A stretch of 64,000 nt of DNA from Siphonodentalium dalli (taxonomy: Eukaryota; Mollusca; Scaphopoda; Gadilida; Siphonodentaliidae): the NCBI GenBank assembly GCA_032622095.1, contig CP136061.1, positions 5,590,734 through 5,654,733 on the forward strand, read 5' to 3'. This document shows positions 10,716 to 26,100 of this stretch, one piece after another. A model generated the notes under the pieces. The model did no database searches. It was given only the letters and a program-made list of their open reading frames with translations, and was not told the DNA's origin. Position numbers and translations under genes: made by a program. Position 1 is the first letter of the stretch. Every line of letters starts with the position of its first letter.

Positions 10716-12098
10716 TATACTTCCATATTTTAATATGGAAGTATATTGTTATTCAATTTATTATTTTTCTCCTCTATTATTATTATTCTAAGCAATTTTT
10801 CAACTCTTATATCTCCGGAAGTACAAGAGATAGGGAGCTGAAATTTCGTATGCATATAGACCTATACTATTTCTAACTAATAAGAGTATATAGGATGTTG
10901 TCCACGTTTGGTTTACAGAGTTATCTCCCTTTTTGTGAAAAAATGGGGTTGCTGTATCTCGAAAAGTATGAGCAGCAGAGACTCAAAATGTGGACCATAT
11001 GTAGAACTCAGGATTCCCTATTGAATCCATACATTATAATTTATGTCCGCGCTTTTTCTACAGAGTTGTCGCCCATGATTCGCAAAATTCGATTTATTTC
11101 ATATCATGTAACCGCCTATAACATGCACGGTATCCATATTTGAGAGATTTTATGTAGTTACCCGTTATCAACTTGCTACGAAAACAAGTTTTGAACAGGG
11201 ACGGACTTATATTTTTGGGTTTTGGGTGGGGGCAAAATTTTCGCAATTTTTTTTTTCGATGATTTCAACTATTTTTACTGTCGTGTATCTATAGGGTGTA
11301 CTAATGATCCTCCTGAAAGAATTTTGTAAATCGGTTGAGAAATGTCCAACTTACAGACCATCGAAAATTGTATTCATACATCGATTGAGGAGAAAGTGCT
11401 TGTGGACAAAACTCCTCCTAGACGACGCACGCGAACTGGATTTGGTTTATGTGAGCGTGTTACCCATAGAAAGAAGACGAAATGGTGCAATTTTGACGAA
11501 GATCCAAAAACATTGGTCTATATTAGGGAGGGGGCAAAAATTGTCATATTTTTTTGGTCTCCGATTTGAACCAAAATTGTTGTGAAGTATCTATAAGATG
11601 TACCGAGTGACATTATGAGTGAATTTTGTGAATCGGTTGAAAAATGTAGAAACTGTGGCCCCTTCATTTTTTTCAAGTTTACAGAAGATGCACTATGAAT
11701 TCAAATTCCTTCAACCAATCGTCAATTGTTTAGTGTCATTCGGTGGGGAATTTATAATACTTTTAAACGATTACCGACTTGCCTTATTATGTCGATGGAA
11801 GCCAGATATAATCGAAATGTATGTACTGAACAGCATTAATATAGGTCTATATAGTAGAATATCGCCACAATATCTTACTAGAACCCTACTAAATATTAAA
11901 GGGGCATCAAATGCGAACACAATGACGCAAAAATTAGCTCGATATCTCGAAGATTGGCCGAGATATGGCGACTTTTCTACACGCATCACCTAATTCCGAG
12001 GCAAGGGTGGGGGTCACACCATAACGTTCCAACTGAACACAGAAATGTCAATAAACCATACTATCGACATACCAATCAATTCCGTGCGAATCCCTTAT
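10716..12098 (+). repeat. Satellite monomer 8, block A
   Basis: Full length, with one private substitution, C to T at 11519 (GGTCTATATT in place of GGTCCATATT). Confidence 0.93.
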
Positions 12099-13481
12099 TA
12101 TACTTCCATATTTTAATATGGAAGTATATTGTTATTCAATTTATTATTTTTCTCCTCTATTATTATTATTCTAAGCAATTTTTCAACTCTTATATCTCCG
12201 GAAGTACAAGAGATAGGGAGCTGAAATTTCGTATGCATATAGACCTATACTATTTCTAACTAATAAGAGTATATAGGATGTTGTCCACGTTTGGTTTACA
12301 GAGTTATCTCCCTTTTTGTGAAAAAATGGGGTTGCTGTATCTCGAAAAGTATGAGCAGCAGAGACTCAAAATGTGGACCATATGTAGAACTCAGGATTCC
12401 CTATTGAATCCATACATTATAATTTATGTCCGCGCTTTTTCTACAGAGTTGTCGCCCATGATTCGCAAAATTCGATTTATTTCATATCATGTAACCGCCT
12501 ATAACATGCACGGTATCCATATTTGAGAGATTTTATGTAGTTACCCGTTATCAACTTGCTACGAAAACAAGTTTTGAACAGGGACGAACTTATATTTTTG
12601 GGTTTTGGGTGGGGGCAAAATTTTCGCAATTTTTTTTTTCGATGATTTCAACTATTTTTACTGTCGTGTATCTATAGGGTGTACTAATGATCCTCCTGAA
12701 AGAATTTTGTAAATCGGTTGAGAAATGTCCAACTTACAGACCATCGAAAATTGTATTCATACATCGATTGAGGAGAAAGTGCTTGTGGACAAAACTCCTC
12801 CTAGACGACGCACGCGAACTGGATTTGGTTTATGTGAGCGTGTTACCCATAGAAAGAAGACGAAATGGTGCAATTTTGACGAAGATCCAAAAACATTGGT
12901 CCATATTAGGGAGGGGGCAAAAATTGTCATATTTTTTTGGTCTCCGATTTGAACCAAAATTGTTGTGAAGTATCTATAAGATGTACCGAGTGACATTATG
13001 AGTGAATTTTGTGAATCGGTTGAAAAATGTAGAAACTGTGGCCCCTTCATTTTTTTCAAGTTTACAGAAGATGCACTATGAATTCAAATTCCTTCAACCA
13101 ATCGTCAATTGTTTAGTGTCATTCGGTGGGGAATTTATAATACTTTTAAACGATTACCGACTTGCCTTATTATGTCGATGGAAGCCAGATATAATCGAAA
13201 TGTATGTACTGAACAGCATTAATATAGGTCTATATAGTAGAATATCGCCACAATATCTTACTAGAACCCTACTAAATATTAAAGGGGCATCAAATGCGAA
13301 CACAATGGCGCAAAAATTAGCTCGATATCTCGAAGATTGGCCGAGATATGGCGACTTTTCTACACGCATCACCTAATTCCGAGGCAAGGGTGGGGGTCAC
13401 ACCATAACGTTCCAACTGAACACAGAAATGTCAATAAACCATACTATCGACATACCAATCAATTCCGTGCGAATCCCTTAT
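12099..13481 (+). repeat. Satellite monomer 9, block A
   Basis: Full length, with two private substitutions: G to A at 12587 (GGGACGAACT) and A to G at 13308 (AATGGCGC). Neither is shared with any other copy. Confidence 0.93.
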
Positions 13482-16400
13482 TATACTTCCATATTTTAAT
13501 ATGGAAGTATATTGTTATTCAATTTATTATTTTTCTCCTCTATTATTATTATTCTAAGCAATTTTTCAACTCTTATATCTCCGGAAGTACAAGAGATAGG
13601 GAGCTGAAATTTCGTATGCATATAGACCTATACTATTTCTAACTAATAAGAGTATATAGGATGTTGTCCACGTTTGGTTTACAGAGTTATCTCCCTTTTT
13701 GTGAAAAAATGGGGTTGCTGTATCTCGAAAAGTATGAGCAGCAGAGACTCAAAATGTGGACCATATGTAGAACTCAGGATTCCCTATTGAATCCATACAT
13801 TATAATTTATGTCCGCGCTTTTTCTACAGAGTTGTCGCCCATGATTCGCAAAATTCGATTTATTTCATATCATGTAACCGCCTATAACATGCACGGTATC
13901 CATATTTGAGAGATTTTATGTAGTTACCCGTTATCAACTTGCTACGAAAACAAGTTTTGAACAGGGACGGACTTATATTTTTGGGTTTTGGGTGGGGGCA
14001 AAATTTTCGCAATTTTTTTTTTCGATGATTTCAACTATTTTTACTGTCGTGTATCTATAGGGTGTACTAATGATCCTCCTGAAAGAATTTTGTAAATCGG
14101 TTGAGAAATGTCCAACTTACAGACCATCGAAAATTGTATTCATACATCGATTGAGGAGAAAGTGCTTGTGGACAAAACTCCTCCTAGACGACGCACGCGA
14201 ACTGGATTTGGTTTATGTGAGCGTGTTACCCATAGAAAGAAGACGAAATGGTGCAATTTTGACGAAGATCCAAAAACATTGGTCCATATTAGGGAGGGGG
14301 CAAAAATTGTCATATTTTTTTGGTCTCCGATTTGAACCAAAATTGTTGTGAAGTATCTATAAGATGTACCGAGTGACATTATGAGTGAATTTTGTGAATC
14401 GGTTGAAAAATGTAGAAACTGTGGCCCCTTCATTTTTTTCAAGTTTACAGAAGATGCACTATGAATTCAAATTCCTTCAACCAATCGTCAATTGTTTAGT
14501 GTCATTCGGTGGGGAATTTATAATACTTTTAAACGATTACCGACTTGCCTTATTATGTCGATGGAAGCCAGATATAATCGAAATGTATGTACTGAACAGC
14601 ATTAATATAGGTCTATATAGTAGAATATCGCCACAATATCTTACTAGAACCCTACTAAATATTAAAGGGGCATCAAATGCGAACACAATGACGCAAAAAT
14701 TAGCTCGATATCTCGAAGATTGGCCGAGATATGGCGACTTTTCTACACGCATCACCTAATTCCGAGGCAAGGGTGGGGGTCACACCATAACGTTCCAACT
14801 GAACACAGAAATGTCAATAAACCATACTATCGACATACCAATCAATTCCGTGCGAATCCCTTATTATACTTCCATATTTTAATATGGAAGTATATTGTTA
14901 TTCAATTTATTATTTTTCTCCTCTATTATTATTATTCTAAGCAATTTTTCAACTCTTATATCTCCGGAAGTACAAGAGATAGGGAGCTGAAATTTCGTAT
15001 GCATATAGACCTATACTATTTCTAACTAATAAGAGTATATAGGATGTTGTCCACGTTTGGTTTACAGAGTTATCTCCCTTTTTGTGAAAAAATGGGGTTG
15101 CTGTATCTCGAAAAGTATGAGCAGCAGAGACTCAAAATGTGGACCATATGTAGAACTCAGGATTCCCTATTGAATCCATACATTATAATTTATGTCCGCG
15201 CTTTTTCTACAGAGTTGTCGCCCATGATTCGCAAAATTCGATTTATTTCATATCATGTAACCGCCTATAACATGCACGGTATCCATATTTGAGAGATTTT
15301 ATGTAGTTACCCGTTATCAACTTGCTACGAAAACAAGTTTTGAACAGGGACGGACTTATATTTTTGGGTTTTGGGTGGGGGCAAAATTTTCGCAATTTTT
15401 TTTTTCGATGATTTCAACTATTTTTACTGTCGTGTATCTATAGGGTGTACTAATGATCCTCCTGAAAGAATTTTGTAAATCGGTTGAGAAATGTCCAACT
15501 TACAGACCATCGAAAATTGTATTCATACATCGATTGAGGAGAAAGTGCTTGTGGACAAAACTCCTCCTAGACGACGCACGCGAACTGGATTTGGTTTATG
15601 TGAGCGTGTTACCCATAGAAAGAAGACGAAATGGTGCAATTTTGACGAAGATCCAAAAACATTGGTCCATATTAGGGAGGGGGCAAAAATTGTCATATTT
15701 TTTTGGTCTCCGATTTGAACCAAAATTGTTGTGAAGTATCTATAAGATGTACCGAGTGACATTATGAGTGAATTTTGTGAATCGGTTGAAAAATGTAGAA
15801 ACTGTGGCCCCTTCATTTTTTTCAAGTTTACAGAAGATGCACTATGAATTCAAATTCCTTCAACCAATCGTCAATTGTTTAGTGTCATTCGGTGGGGAAT
15901 TTATAATACTTTTAAACGATTACCGACTTGCCTTATTATGTCGATGGAAGCCAGATATAATCGAAATGTATGTACTGAACAGCATTAATATAGGTCTATA
16001 TAGTAGAATATCGCCACAATATCTTACTAGAACCCTACTAAATATTAAAGGGGCATCAAATGCGAACACAATGACGCAAAAATTAGCTCGATATCTCGAA
16101 GATTGGCCGAGATATGGCGACTTTTCTACACGCATCACCTAATTCCGAGGCAAGGGTGGGGGTCACACCATAACGTTCCAACTGAACACAGAAATGTCAA
16201 TAAACCATACTATCGACATACCAATCAATTCCGTGCGAATCCCTTATTATACTTCCATATTTTAATATGGAAGTATATTGTTATTCAATTTATTATTTTT
16301 CTCCTCTATTATTATTATTCTAAGCAATTTTTCAACTCTTATATCTCCGGAAGTACAAGAGATAGGGAGCTGAAATTTCGTATGCATATAGACCTATACT

Positions 16401-19013
16401 ATTTCTAACTAATAAGAGTATATAGGATGTTGTCCACGTTTGGTTTACAGAGTTATCTCCCTTTTTGTGAAAAAATGGGGTTGCTGTATCTCGAAAAGTA
16501 TGAGCAGCAGAGACTCAAAATGTGGACCATATGTAGAACTCAGGATTCCCTATTGAATCCATACATTATAATTTATGTCCGCGCTTTTTCTACAGAGTTG
16601 TCGCCCATGATTCGCAAAATTCGATTTATTTCATATCATGTAACCGCCTATAACATGCACGGTATCCATATTTGAGAGATTTTATGTAGTTACCCGTTAT
16701 CAACTTGCTACGAAAACAAGTTTTGAACAGGGACGGACTTATATTTTTGGGTTTTGGGTGGGGGCAAAATTTTCGCAATTTTTTTTTTCGATGATTTCAA
16801 CTATTTTTACTGTCGTGTATCTATAGGGTGTACTAATGATCCTCCTGAAAGAATTTTGTAAATCGGTTGAGAAATGTCCAACTTACAGACCATCGAAAAT
16901 TGTATTCATACATCGATTGAGGAGAAAGTGCTTGTGGACAAAACTCCTCCTAGACGACGCACGCGAACTGGATTTGGTTTATGTGAGCGTGTTACCCATA
17001 GAAAGAAGACGAAATGGTGCAATTTTGACGAAGATCCAAAAACATTGGTCCATATTAGGGAGGGGGCAAAAATTGTCATATTTTTTTGGTCTCCGATTTG
17101 AACCAAAATTGTTGTGAAGTATCTATAAGATGTACCGAGTGACATTATGAGTGAATTTTGTGAATCGGTTGAAAAATGTAGAAACTGTGGCCCCTTCATT
17201 TTTTTCAAGTTTACAGAAGATGCACTATGAATTCAAATTCCTTCAACCAATCGTCAATTGTTTAGTGTCATTCGGTGGGGAATTTATAATACTTTTAAAC
17301 GATTACCGACTTGCCTTATTATGTCGATGGAAGCCAGATATAATCGAAATGTATGTACTGAACAGCATTAATATAGGTCTATATAGTAGAATATCGCCAC
17401 AATATCTTACTAGAACCCTACTAAATATTAAAGGGGCATCAAATGCGAACACAATGACGCAAAAATTAGCTCGATATCTCGAAGATTGGCCGAGATATGG
17501 CGACTTTTCTACACGCATCACCTAATTCCGAGGCAAGGGTGGGGGTCACACCATAACGTTCCAACTGAACACAGAAATGTCAATAAACCATACTATCGAC
17601 ATACCAATCAATTCCGTGCGAATCCCTTATTATACTTCCATATTTTAATATGGAAGTATATTGTTATTCAATTTATTATTTTTCTCCTCTATTATTATTA
17701 TTCTAAGCAATTTTTCAACTCTTATATCTCCGGAAGTACAAGAGATAGGGAGCTGAAATTTCGTATGCATATAGACCTATACTATTTCTAACTAATAAGA
17801 GTATATAGGATGTTGTCCACGTTTGGTTTACAGAGTTATCTCCCTTTTTGTGAAAAAATGGGGTTGCTGTATCTCGAAAAGTATGAGCAGCAGAGACTCA
17901 AAATGTGGACCATATGTAGAACTCAGGATTCCCTATTGAATCCATACATTATAATTTATGTCCGCGCTTTTTCTACAGAGTTGTCGCCCATGATTCGCAA
18001 AATTCGATTTATTTCATATCATGTAACCGCCTATAACATGCACGGTATCCATATTTGAGAGATTTTATGTAGTTACCCGTTATCAACTTGCTACGAAAAC
18101 AAGTTTTGAACAGGGACGGACTTATATTTTTGGGTTTTGGGTGGGGGCAAAATTTTCGCAATTTTTTTTTTCGATGATTTCAACTATTTTTACTGTCGTG
18201 TATCTATAGGGTGTACTAATGATCCTCCTGAAAGAATTTTGTAAATCGGTTGAGAAATGTCCAACTTACAGACCATCGAAAATTGTATTCATACATCGAT
18301 TGAGGAGAAAGTGCTTGTGGACAAAACTCCTCCTAGACGACGCACGCGAACTGGATTTGGTTTATGTGAGCGTGTTACCCATAGAAAGAAGACGAAATGG
18401 TGCAATTTTGACGAAGATCCAAAAACATTGGTCCATATTAGGGAGGGGGCAAAAATTGTCATATTTTTTTGGTCTCCGATTTGAACCAAAATTGTTGTGA
18501 AGTATCTATAAGATGTACCGAGTGACATTATGAGTGAATTTTGTGAATCGGTTGAAAAATGTAGAAACTGTGGCCCCTTCATTTTTTTCAAGTTTACAGA
18601 AGATGCACTATGAATTCAAATTCCTTCAACCAATCGTCAATTGTTTAGTGTCATTCGGTGGGGAATTTATAATACTTTTAAACGATTACCGACTTGCCTT
18701 ATTATGTCGATGGAAGCCAGATATAATCGAAATGTATGTACTGAACAGCATTAATATAGGTCTATATAGTAGAATATCGCCACAATATCTTACTAGAACC
18801 CTACTAAATATTAAAGGGGCATCAAATGCGAACACAATGACGCAAAAATTAGCTCGATATCTCGAAGATTGGCCGAGATATGGCGACTTTTCTACACGCA
18901 TCACCTAATTCCGAGGCAAGGGTGGGGGTCACACCATAACGTTCCAACTGAACACAGAAATGTCAATAAACCATACTATCGACATACCAATCAATTCCGT
19001 GCGAATCCCTTAT
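13482..19013 (+). repeat. Satellite monomers 10-13, block A
   Basis: Four consecutive 1,383-bp monomers starting at 13482, 14865, 16248 and 17631, with no variant from the block A consensus noticed. Confidence 0.93.
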
Positions 19014-20396
19014 TATACTTCCATATTTTAATATGGAAGTATATTGTTATTCAATTTATTATTTTTCTCCTCTATTATTATTATTCTAAGCAATTTTTCA
19101 ACTCTTATATCTCCGGAAGTACAAGAGATAGGGAGCTGAAATTTCGTATGCATATAGACCTATACTATTTCTAACTAATAAGAGTATATAGGATGTTGTC
19201 CACGTTTGGTTTACAGAGTTATCTCCCTTTTTGTGAAAAAATGGGGTTGCTGTATCTCGAAAAGTATGAGCAGCAGAGACTCAAAATGTGGACCATATGT
19301 AGAACTCAGGATTCCCTATTGAATCCATACATTATAATTTATGTCCGCACTTTTTCTACAGAGTTGTCGCCCATGATTCGCAAAATTCGATTTATTTCAT
19401 ATCATGTAACCGCCTATAACATGCACGGTATCCATATTTGAGAGATTTTATGTAGTTACCCGTTATCAACTTGCTACGAAAACAAGTTTTGAACAGGGAC
19501 GGACTTATATTTTTGGGTTTTGGGTGGGGGCAAAATTTTCGCAATTTTTTTTTTCGATGATTTCAACTATTTTTACTGTCGTGTATCTATAGGGTGTACT
19601 AATGATCCTCCTGAAAGAATTTTGTAAATCGGTTGAGAAATGTCCAACTTACAGACCATCGAAAATTGTATTCATACATCGATTGAGGAGAAAGTGCTTG
19701 TGGACAAAACTCCTCCTAGACGACGCACGCGAACTGGATTTGGTTTATGTGAGCGTGTTACCCATAGAAAGAAGACGAAATGGTGCAATTTTGACGAAGA
19801 TCCAAAAACATTGGTCCATATTAGGGAGGGGGCAAAAATTGTCATATTTTTTTGGTCTCCGATTTGAACCAAAATTGTTGTGAAGTATCTATAAGATGTA
19901 CCGAGTGACATTATGAGTGAATTTTGTGAATCGGTTGAAAAATGTAGAAACTGTGGCCCCTTCATTTTTTTCAAGTTTACAGAAGATGCACTATGAATTC
20001 AAATTCCTTCAACCAATCGTCAATTGTTTAGTGTCATTCGGTGGGGAATTTATAATACTTTTAAACGATTACCGACTTGCCTTATTATGTCGATGGAAGC
20101 CAGATATAATCGAAATGTATGTACTGAACAGCATTAATATAGGTCTATATAGTAGAATATCGCCACAATATCTTACTAGAACCCTACTAAATATTAAAGG
20201 GGCATCAAATGCGAACACAATGACGCAAAAATTAGCTCGATATCTCGAAGATTGGCCGAGATATGGCGACTTTTCTACACGCATCACCTAATTCCGAGGC
20301 AAGGGTGGGGGTCACACCATAACGTTCCAACTGAACACAGAAATGTCAATAAACCATACTATCGACATACCAATCAATTCCGTGCGAATCCCTTAT
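19014..20396 (+). repeat. Satellite monomer 14, block A, shared variant
   Basis: Carries G to A at 19349 (GTCCGCACTT in place of GTCCGCGCTT). The same change occurs at 22115 in monomer 16, exactly two monomers (2,766 bp) away, but not in monomer 15. Confidence 0.93.
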
Positions 20397-21779
20397 TATA
20401 CTTCCATATTTTAATATGGAAGTATATTGTTATTCAATTTATTATTTTTCTCCTCTATTATTATTATTCTAAGCAATTTTTCAACTCTTATATCTCCGGA
20501 AGTACAAGAGATAGGGAGCTGAAATTTCGTATGCATATAGACCTATACTATTTCTAACTAATAAGAGTATATAGGATGTTGTCCACGTTTGGTTTACAGA
20601 GTTATCTCCCTTTTTGTGAAAAAATGGGGTTGCTGTATCTCGAAAAGTATGAGCAGCAGAGACTCAAAATGTGGACCATATGTAGAACTCAGGATTCCCT
20701 ATTGAATCCATACATTATAATTTATGTCCGCGCTTTTTCTACAGAGTTGTCGCCCATGATTCGCAAAATTCGATTTATTTCATATCATGTAACCGCCTAT
20801 AACATGCACGGTATCCATATTTGAGAGATTTTATGTAGTTACCCGTTATCAACTTGCTACGAAAACAAGTTTTGAACAGGGACGGACTTATATTTTTGGG
20901 TTTTGGGTGGGGGCAAAATTTTCGCAATTTTTTTTTTCGATGATTTCAACTATTTTTACTGTCGTGTATCTATAGGGTGTACTAATGATCCTCCTGAAAG
21001 AATTTTGTAAATCGGTTGAGAAATGTCCAACTTACAGACCATCGAAAATTGTATTCATACATCGATTGAGGAGAAAGTGCTTGTGGACAAAACTCCTCCT
21101 AGACGACGCACGCGAACTGGATTTGGTTTATGTGAGCGTGTTACCCATAGAAAGAAGACGAAATGGTGCAATTTTGACGAAGATCCAAAAACATTGGTCC
21201 ATATTAGGGAGGGGGCAAAAATTGTCATATTTTTTTGGTCTCCGATTTGAACCAAAATTGTTGTGAAGTATCTATAAGATGTACCGAGTGACATTATGAG
21301 TGAATTTTGTGAATCGGTTGAAAAATGTAGAAACTGTGGCCCCTTCATTTTTTTCAAGTTTACAGAAGATGCACTATGAATTCAAATTCCTTCAACCAAT
21401 CGTCAATTGTTTAGTGTCATTCGGTGGGGAATTTATAATACTTTTAAACGATTACCGACTTGCCTTATTATGTCGATGGAAGCCAGATATAATCGAAATG
21501 TATGTACTGAACAGCATTAATATAGGTCTATATAGTAGAATATCGCCACAATATCTTACTAGAACCCTACTAAATATTAAAGGGGCATCAAATGCGAACA
21601 CAATGACGCAAAAATTAGCTCGATATCTCGAAGATTGGCCGAGATATGGCGACTTTTCTACACGCATCACCTAATTCCGAGGCAAGGGTGGGGGTCACAC
21701 CATAACGTTCCAACTGAACACAGAAATGTCAATAAACCATACTATCGACATACCAATCAATTCCGTGCGAATCCCTTAT
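20397..21779 (+). repeat. Satellite monomer 15, block A
   Basis: Consensus monomer lying between the two copies that share the G-to-A variant. It keeps the consensus G. Confidence 0.93.
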
Positions 21780-23162
21780 TATACTTCCATATTTTAATAT
21801 GGAAGTATATTGTTATTCAATTTATTATTTTTCTCCTCTATTATTATTATTCTAAGCAATTTTTCAACTCTTATATCTCCGGAAGTACAAGAGATAGGGA
21901 GCTGAAATTTCGTATGCATATAGACCTATACTATTTCTAACTAATAAGAGTATATAGGATGTTGTCCACGTTTGGTTTACAGAGTTATCTCCCTTTTTGT
22001 GAAAAAATGGGGTTGCTGTATCTCGAAAAGTATGAGCAGCAGAGACTCAAAATGTGGACCATATGTAGAACTCAGGATTCCCTATTGAATCCATACATTA
22101 TAATTTATGTCCGCACTTTTTCTACAGAGTTGTCGCCCATGATTCGCAAAATTCGATTTATTTCATATCATGTAACCGCCTATAACATGCACGGTATCCA
22201 TATTTGAGAGATTTTATGTAGTTACCCGTTATCAACTTGCTACGAAAACAAGTTTTGAACAGGGACGGACTTATATTTTTGGGTTTTGGGTGGGGGCAAA
22301 ATTTTCGCAATTTTTTTTTTCGATGATTTCAACTATTTTTACTGTCGTGTATCTATAGGGTGTACTAATGATCCTCCTGAAAGAATTTTGTAAATCGGTT
22401 GAGAAATGTCCAACTTACAGACCATCGAAAATTGTATTCATACATCGATTGAGGAGAAAGTGCTTGTGGACAAAACTCCTCCTAGACGACGCACGCGAAC
22501 TGGATTTGGTTTATGTGAGCGTGTTACCCATAGAAAGAAGACGAAATGGTGCAATTTTGACGAAGATCCAAAAACATTGGTCCATATTAGGGAGGGGGCA
22601 AAAATTGTCATATTTTTTTGGTCTCCGATTTGAACCAAAATTGTTGTGAAGTATCTATAAGATGTACCGAGTGACATTATGAGTGAATTTTGTGAATCGG
22701 TTGAAAAATGTAGAAACTGTGGCCCCTTCATTTTTTTCAAGTTTACAGAAGATGCACTATGAATTCAAATTCCTTCAACCAATCGTCAATTGTTTAGTGT
22801 CATTCGGTGGGGAATTTATAATACTTTTAAACGATTACCGACTTGCCTTATTATGTCGATGGAAGCCAGATATAATCGAAATGTATGTACTGAACAGCAT
22901 TAATATAGGTCTATATAGTAGAATATCGCCACAATATCTTACTAGAACCCTACTAAATATTAAAGGGGCATCAAATGCGAACACAATGACGCAAAAATTA
23001 GCTCGATATCTCGAAGATTGGCCGAGATATGGCGACTTTTCTACACGCATCACCTAATTCCGAGGCAAGGGTGGGGGTCACACCATAACGTTCCAACTGA
23101 ACACAGAAATGTCAATAAACCATACTATCGACATACCAATCAATTCCGTGCGAATCCCTTAT
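21780..23162 (+). repeat. Satellite monomer 16, block A, shared variant
   Basis: Carries the same G to A (22115) as monomer 14. The repeated state suggests a two-monomer duplication or gene conversion. Confidence 0.93.
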
Positions 23163-26100
23163 TATACTTCCATATTTTAATATGGAAGTATATTGTTATT
23201 CAATTTATTATTTTTCTCCTCTATTATTATTATTCTAAGCAATTTTTCAACTCTTATATCTCCGGAAGTACAAGAGATAGGGAGCTGAAATTTCGTATGC
23301 ATATAGACCTATACTATTTCTAACTAATAAGAGTATATAGGATGTTGTCCACGTTTGGTTTACAGAGTTATCTCCCTTTTTGTGAAAAAATGGGGTTGCT
23401 GTATCTCGAAAAGTATGAGCAGCAGAGACTCAAAATGTGGACCATATGTAGAACTCAGGATTCCCTATTGAATCCATACATTATAATTTATGTCCGCGCT
23501 TTTTCTACAGAGTTGTCGCCCATGATTCGCAAAATTCGATTTATTTCATATCATGTAACCGCCTATAACATGCACGGTATCCATATTTGAGAGATTTTAT
23601 GTAGTTACCCGTTATCAACTTGCTAAAACAAGTTTTGAACAGGGACGGACTTATATTTTTGGGTTTTGGGTGGGGGCAAAATTTTCGCAATTTTTTTTTT
23701 TCGATGATTTCAACTATTTTTACTGTCGTGTATCTATAGGGTGTACTAATGATCCTCCTGAAAGAATTTTGTAAATCGGTTGAGAAATGTCCAACTTACA
23801 GACCATCGAAAATTGTATTCATACATCGATTGAGGAGAAAGTGCTTGTGGACAAAACTCCTCCTAGACGACGCACGCGAACTGGATTTGGTTTATGTGAG
23901 CGTGTTACCCATAGAAAGAAGACGAAATGGTGCAATTTTGACGAAGATCCAAAAACATTGGTCCATATTAGGGAGGGGGCAAAAATTGTCATATTTTTTT
24001 GGTCTCCGATTTGAACCAAAATTGTTGTGAAGTATCTATAAGATGTACCGAGTGACATTATGAGTGAATTTTGTGAATCGGTTGAAAAATGTAGAAACTG
24101 TGGCCCCTTCATTTTTTTCAAGTTTACAGAAGAATGCACTATGAATTCAAATTCCTTCAACCAATCGTCAATTGTTTAGTGTCATTCGGTGGGGAATTTA
24201 TAATACTTTTAAACGATTACCGACTTGCCTTATTATGTCGATGGAAGCCAGATATAATCGAAATGTATGTACTGAACAGCATTAATATAGGTCTATATAG
24301 TAGAATATCGCCACAATATCTTACTAGAACCCTACTAAATATTAAAGGGGCATCAAATGCGAACACAATGACGCAAAAATTAGCTCGATATCTCGAAGAT
24401 TGGCCGAGATATGGCGACTTTTCTACACGCATCACCTAATTCCGAGGCAAGGGTGGGGGTCACACCATAACGTTCCAACTGAACACAGAAATGTCAATAA
24501 ACCATACTATCGACATACCAATCAATTCCGTGCGAATCCCTTATTATACTTCCATATTTTAATATGGAAGTATATTGTTATTCAATTTATTATTTTTCTC
24601 CTCTATTATTATTATTCTAAGCAATTTTTCAACTCTTATATCTCCGGAAGTACAAGAGATAGGGAGCTGAAATTTCGTATGCATATAGACCTATACTATT
24701 TCTAACTAATAAGAGTATATAGGATGTTGTCCACGTTTGGTTTACAGAGTTATCTCCCTTTTTGTGAAAAAATGGGGTTGCTGTATCTCGAAAAGTATGA
24801 GCAGCAGAGACTCAAAATGTGGACCATATGTAGAACTCAGGATTCCCTATTGAATCCATACATTATAATTTATGTCCGCGCTTTTTCTACAGAGTTGTCG
24901 CCCATGATTCGCAAAATTCGATTTATTTCATATCATGTAACCGCCTATAACATGCACGGTATCCATATTTGAGAGATTTTATGTAGTTACCCGTTATCAA
25001 CTTGCTACGAAAACAAGTTTTGAACAGGGACGGACTTATATTTTTGGGTTTTGGGTGGGGGCAAAATTTTCGCAATTTTTTTTTTCGATGATTTCAACTA
25101 TTTTACTGTCGTGTATCTATAGGGTGTACTAATGATCCTCCTGAAAGAATTTTGTAAATCGGTTGAGAAATGTCCAACTTACAGACCATCGAAAATTGTA
25201 TTCATACATCGATTGAGGAGAAAGTGCTTGTGGACAAAACTCCTCCTAGACGACGCACGCGAACTGGATTTGGTTTATGTGAGCGTGTTACCCATAGAAA
25301 GAAGACGAAATGGTGCAATTTTGACGAAGATCCAAAAACATTGGTCCATATTAGGGAGGGGGCAAAAATTGTCATATTTTTTTGGTCTCCGATTTGAACC
25401 AAAATTGTTGTGAAGTATCTATAAGATGTACCGAGTGACATTATGAGTGAATTTTGTGAATCGGTTGAAAAATGTAGAAACTGTGGCCCCTTCATTTTTT
25501 TCAAGTTTACAGAAGATGCACTATGAATTCAAATTCCTTCAACCAATCGTCAATTGTTTAGTGTCATTCGGTGGGGAATTTATAATACTTTTAAACGATT
25601 ACCGACTTGCCTTATTATGTCGATGGAAGCCAGATATAATCGAAATGTATGTACTGAACAGCATTAATATAGGTCTATATAGTAGAATATCGCCACAATA
25701 TCTTACTAGAACCCTACTAAATATTAAAGGGGCATCAAATGCGAACACAATGACGCAAAAATTAGCTCGATATCTCGAAGATTGGCCGAGATATGGCGAC
25801 TTTTCTACACGCATCACCTAATTCCGAGGCAAGGGTGGGGGTCACACCATAACGTTCCAACTGAACACAGAAATGTCAATAAACCATACTATCGACATAC
25901 CAATCAATTCCGTGCGAATCCCTTATTATACTTCCATATTTTAATATGGAAGTATATTGTTATTCAATTTATTATTTTTCTCCTCTATTATTATTATTCT
26001 AAGCAATTTTTTCAACTCTTATATCTCCGGAAGTACAAGAGATAGGGAGCTGAAATTTCGTATGCATATAGACCTATACTATTTCTAACTAATAAGAGTA

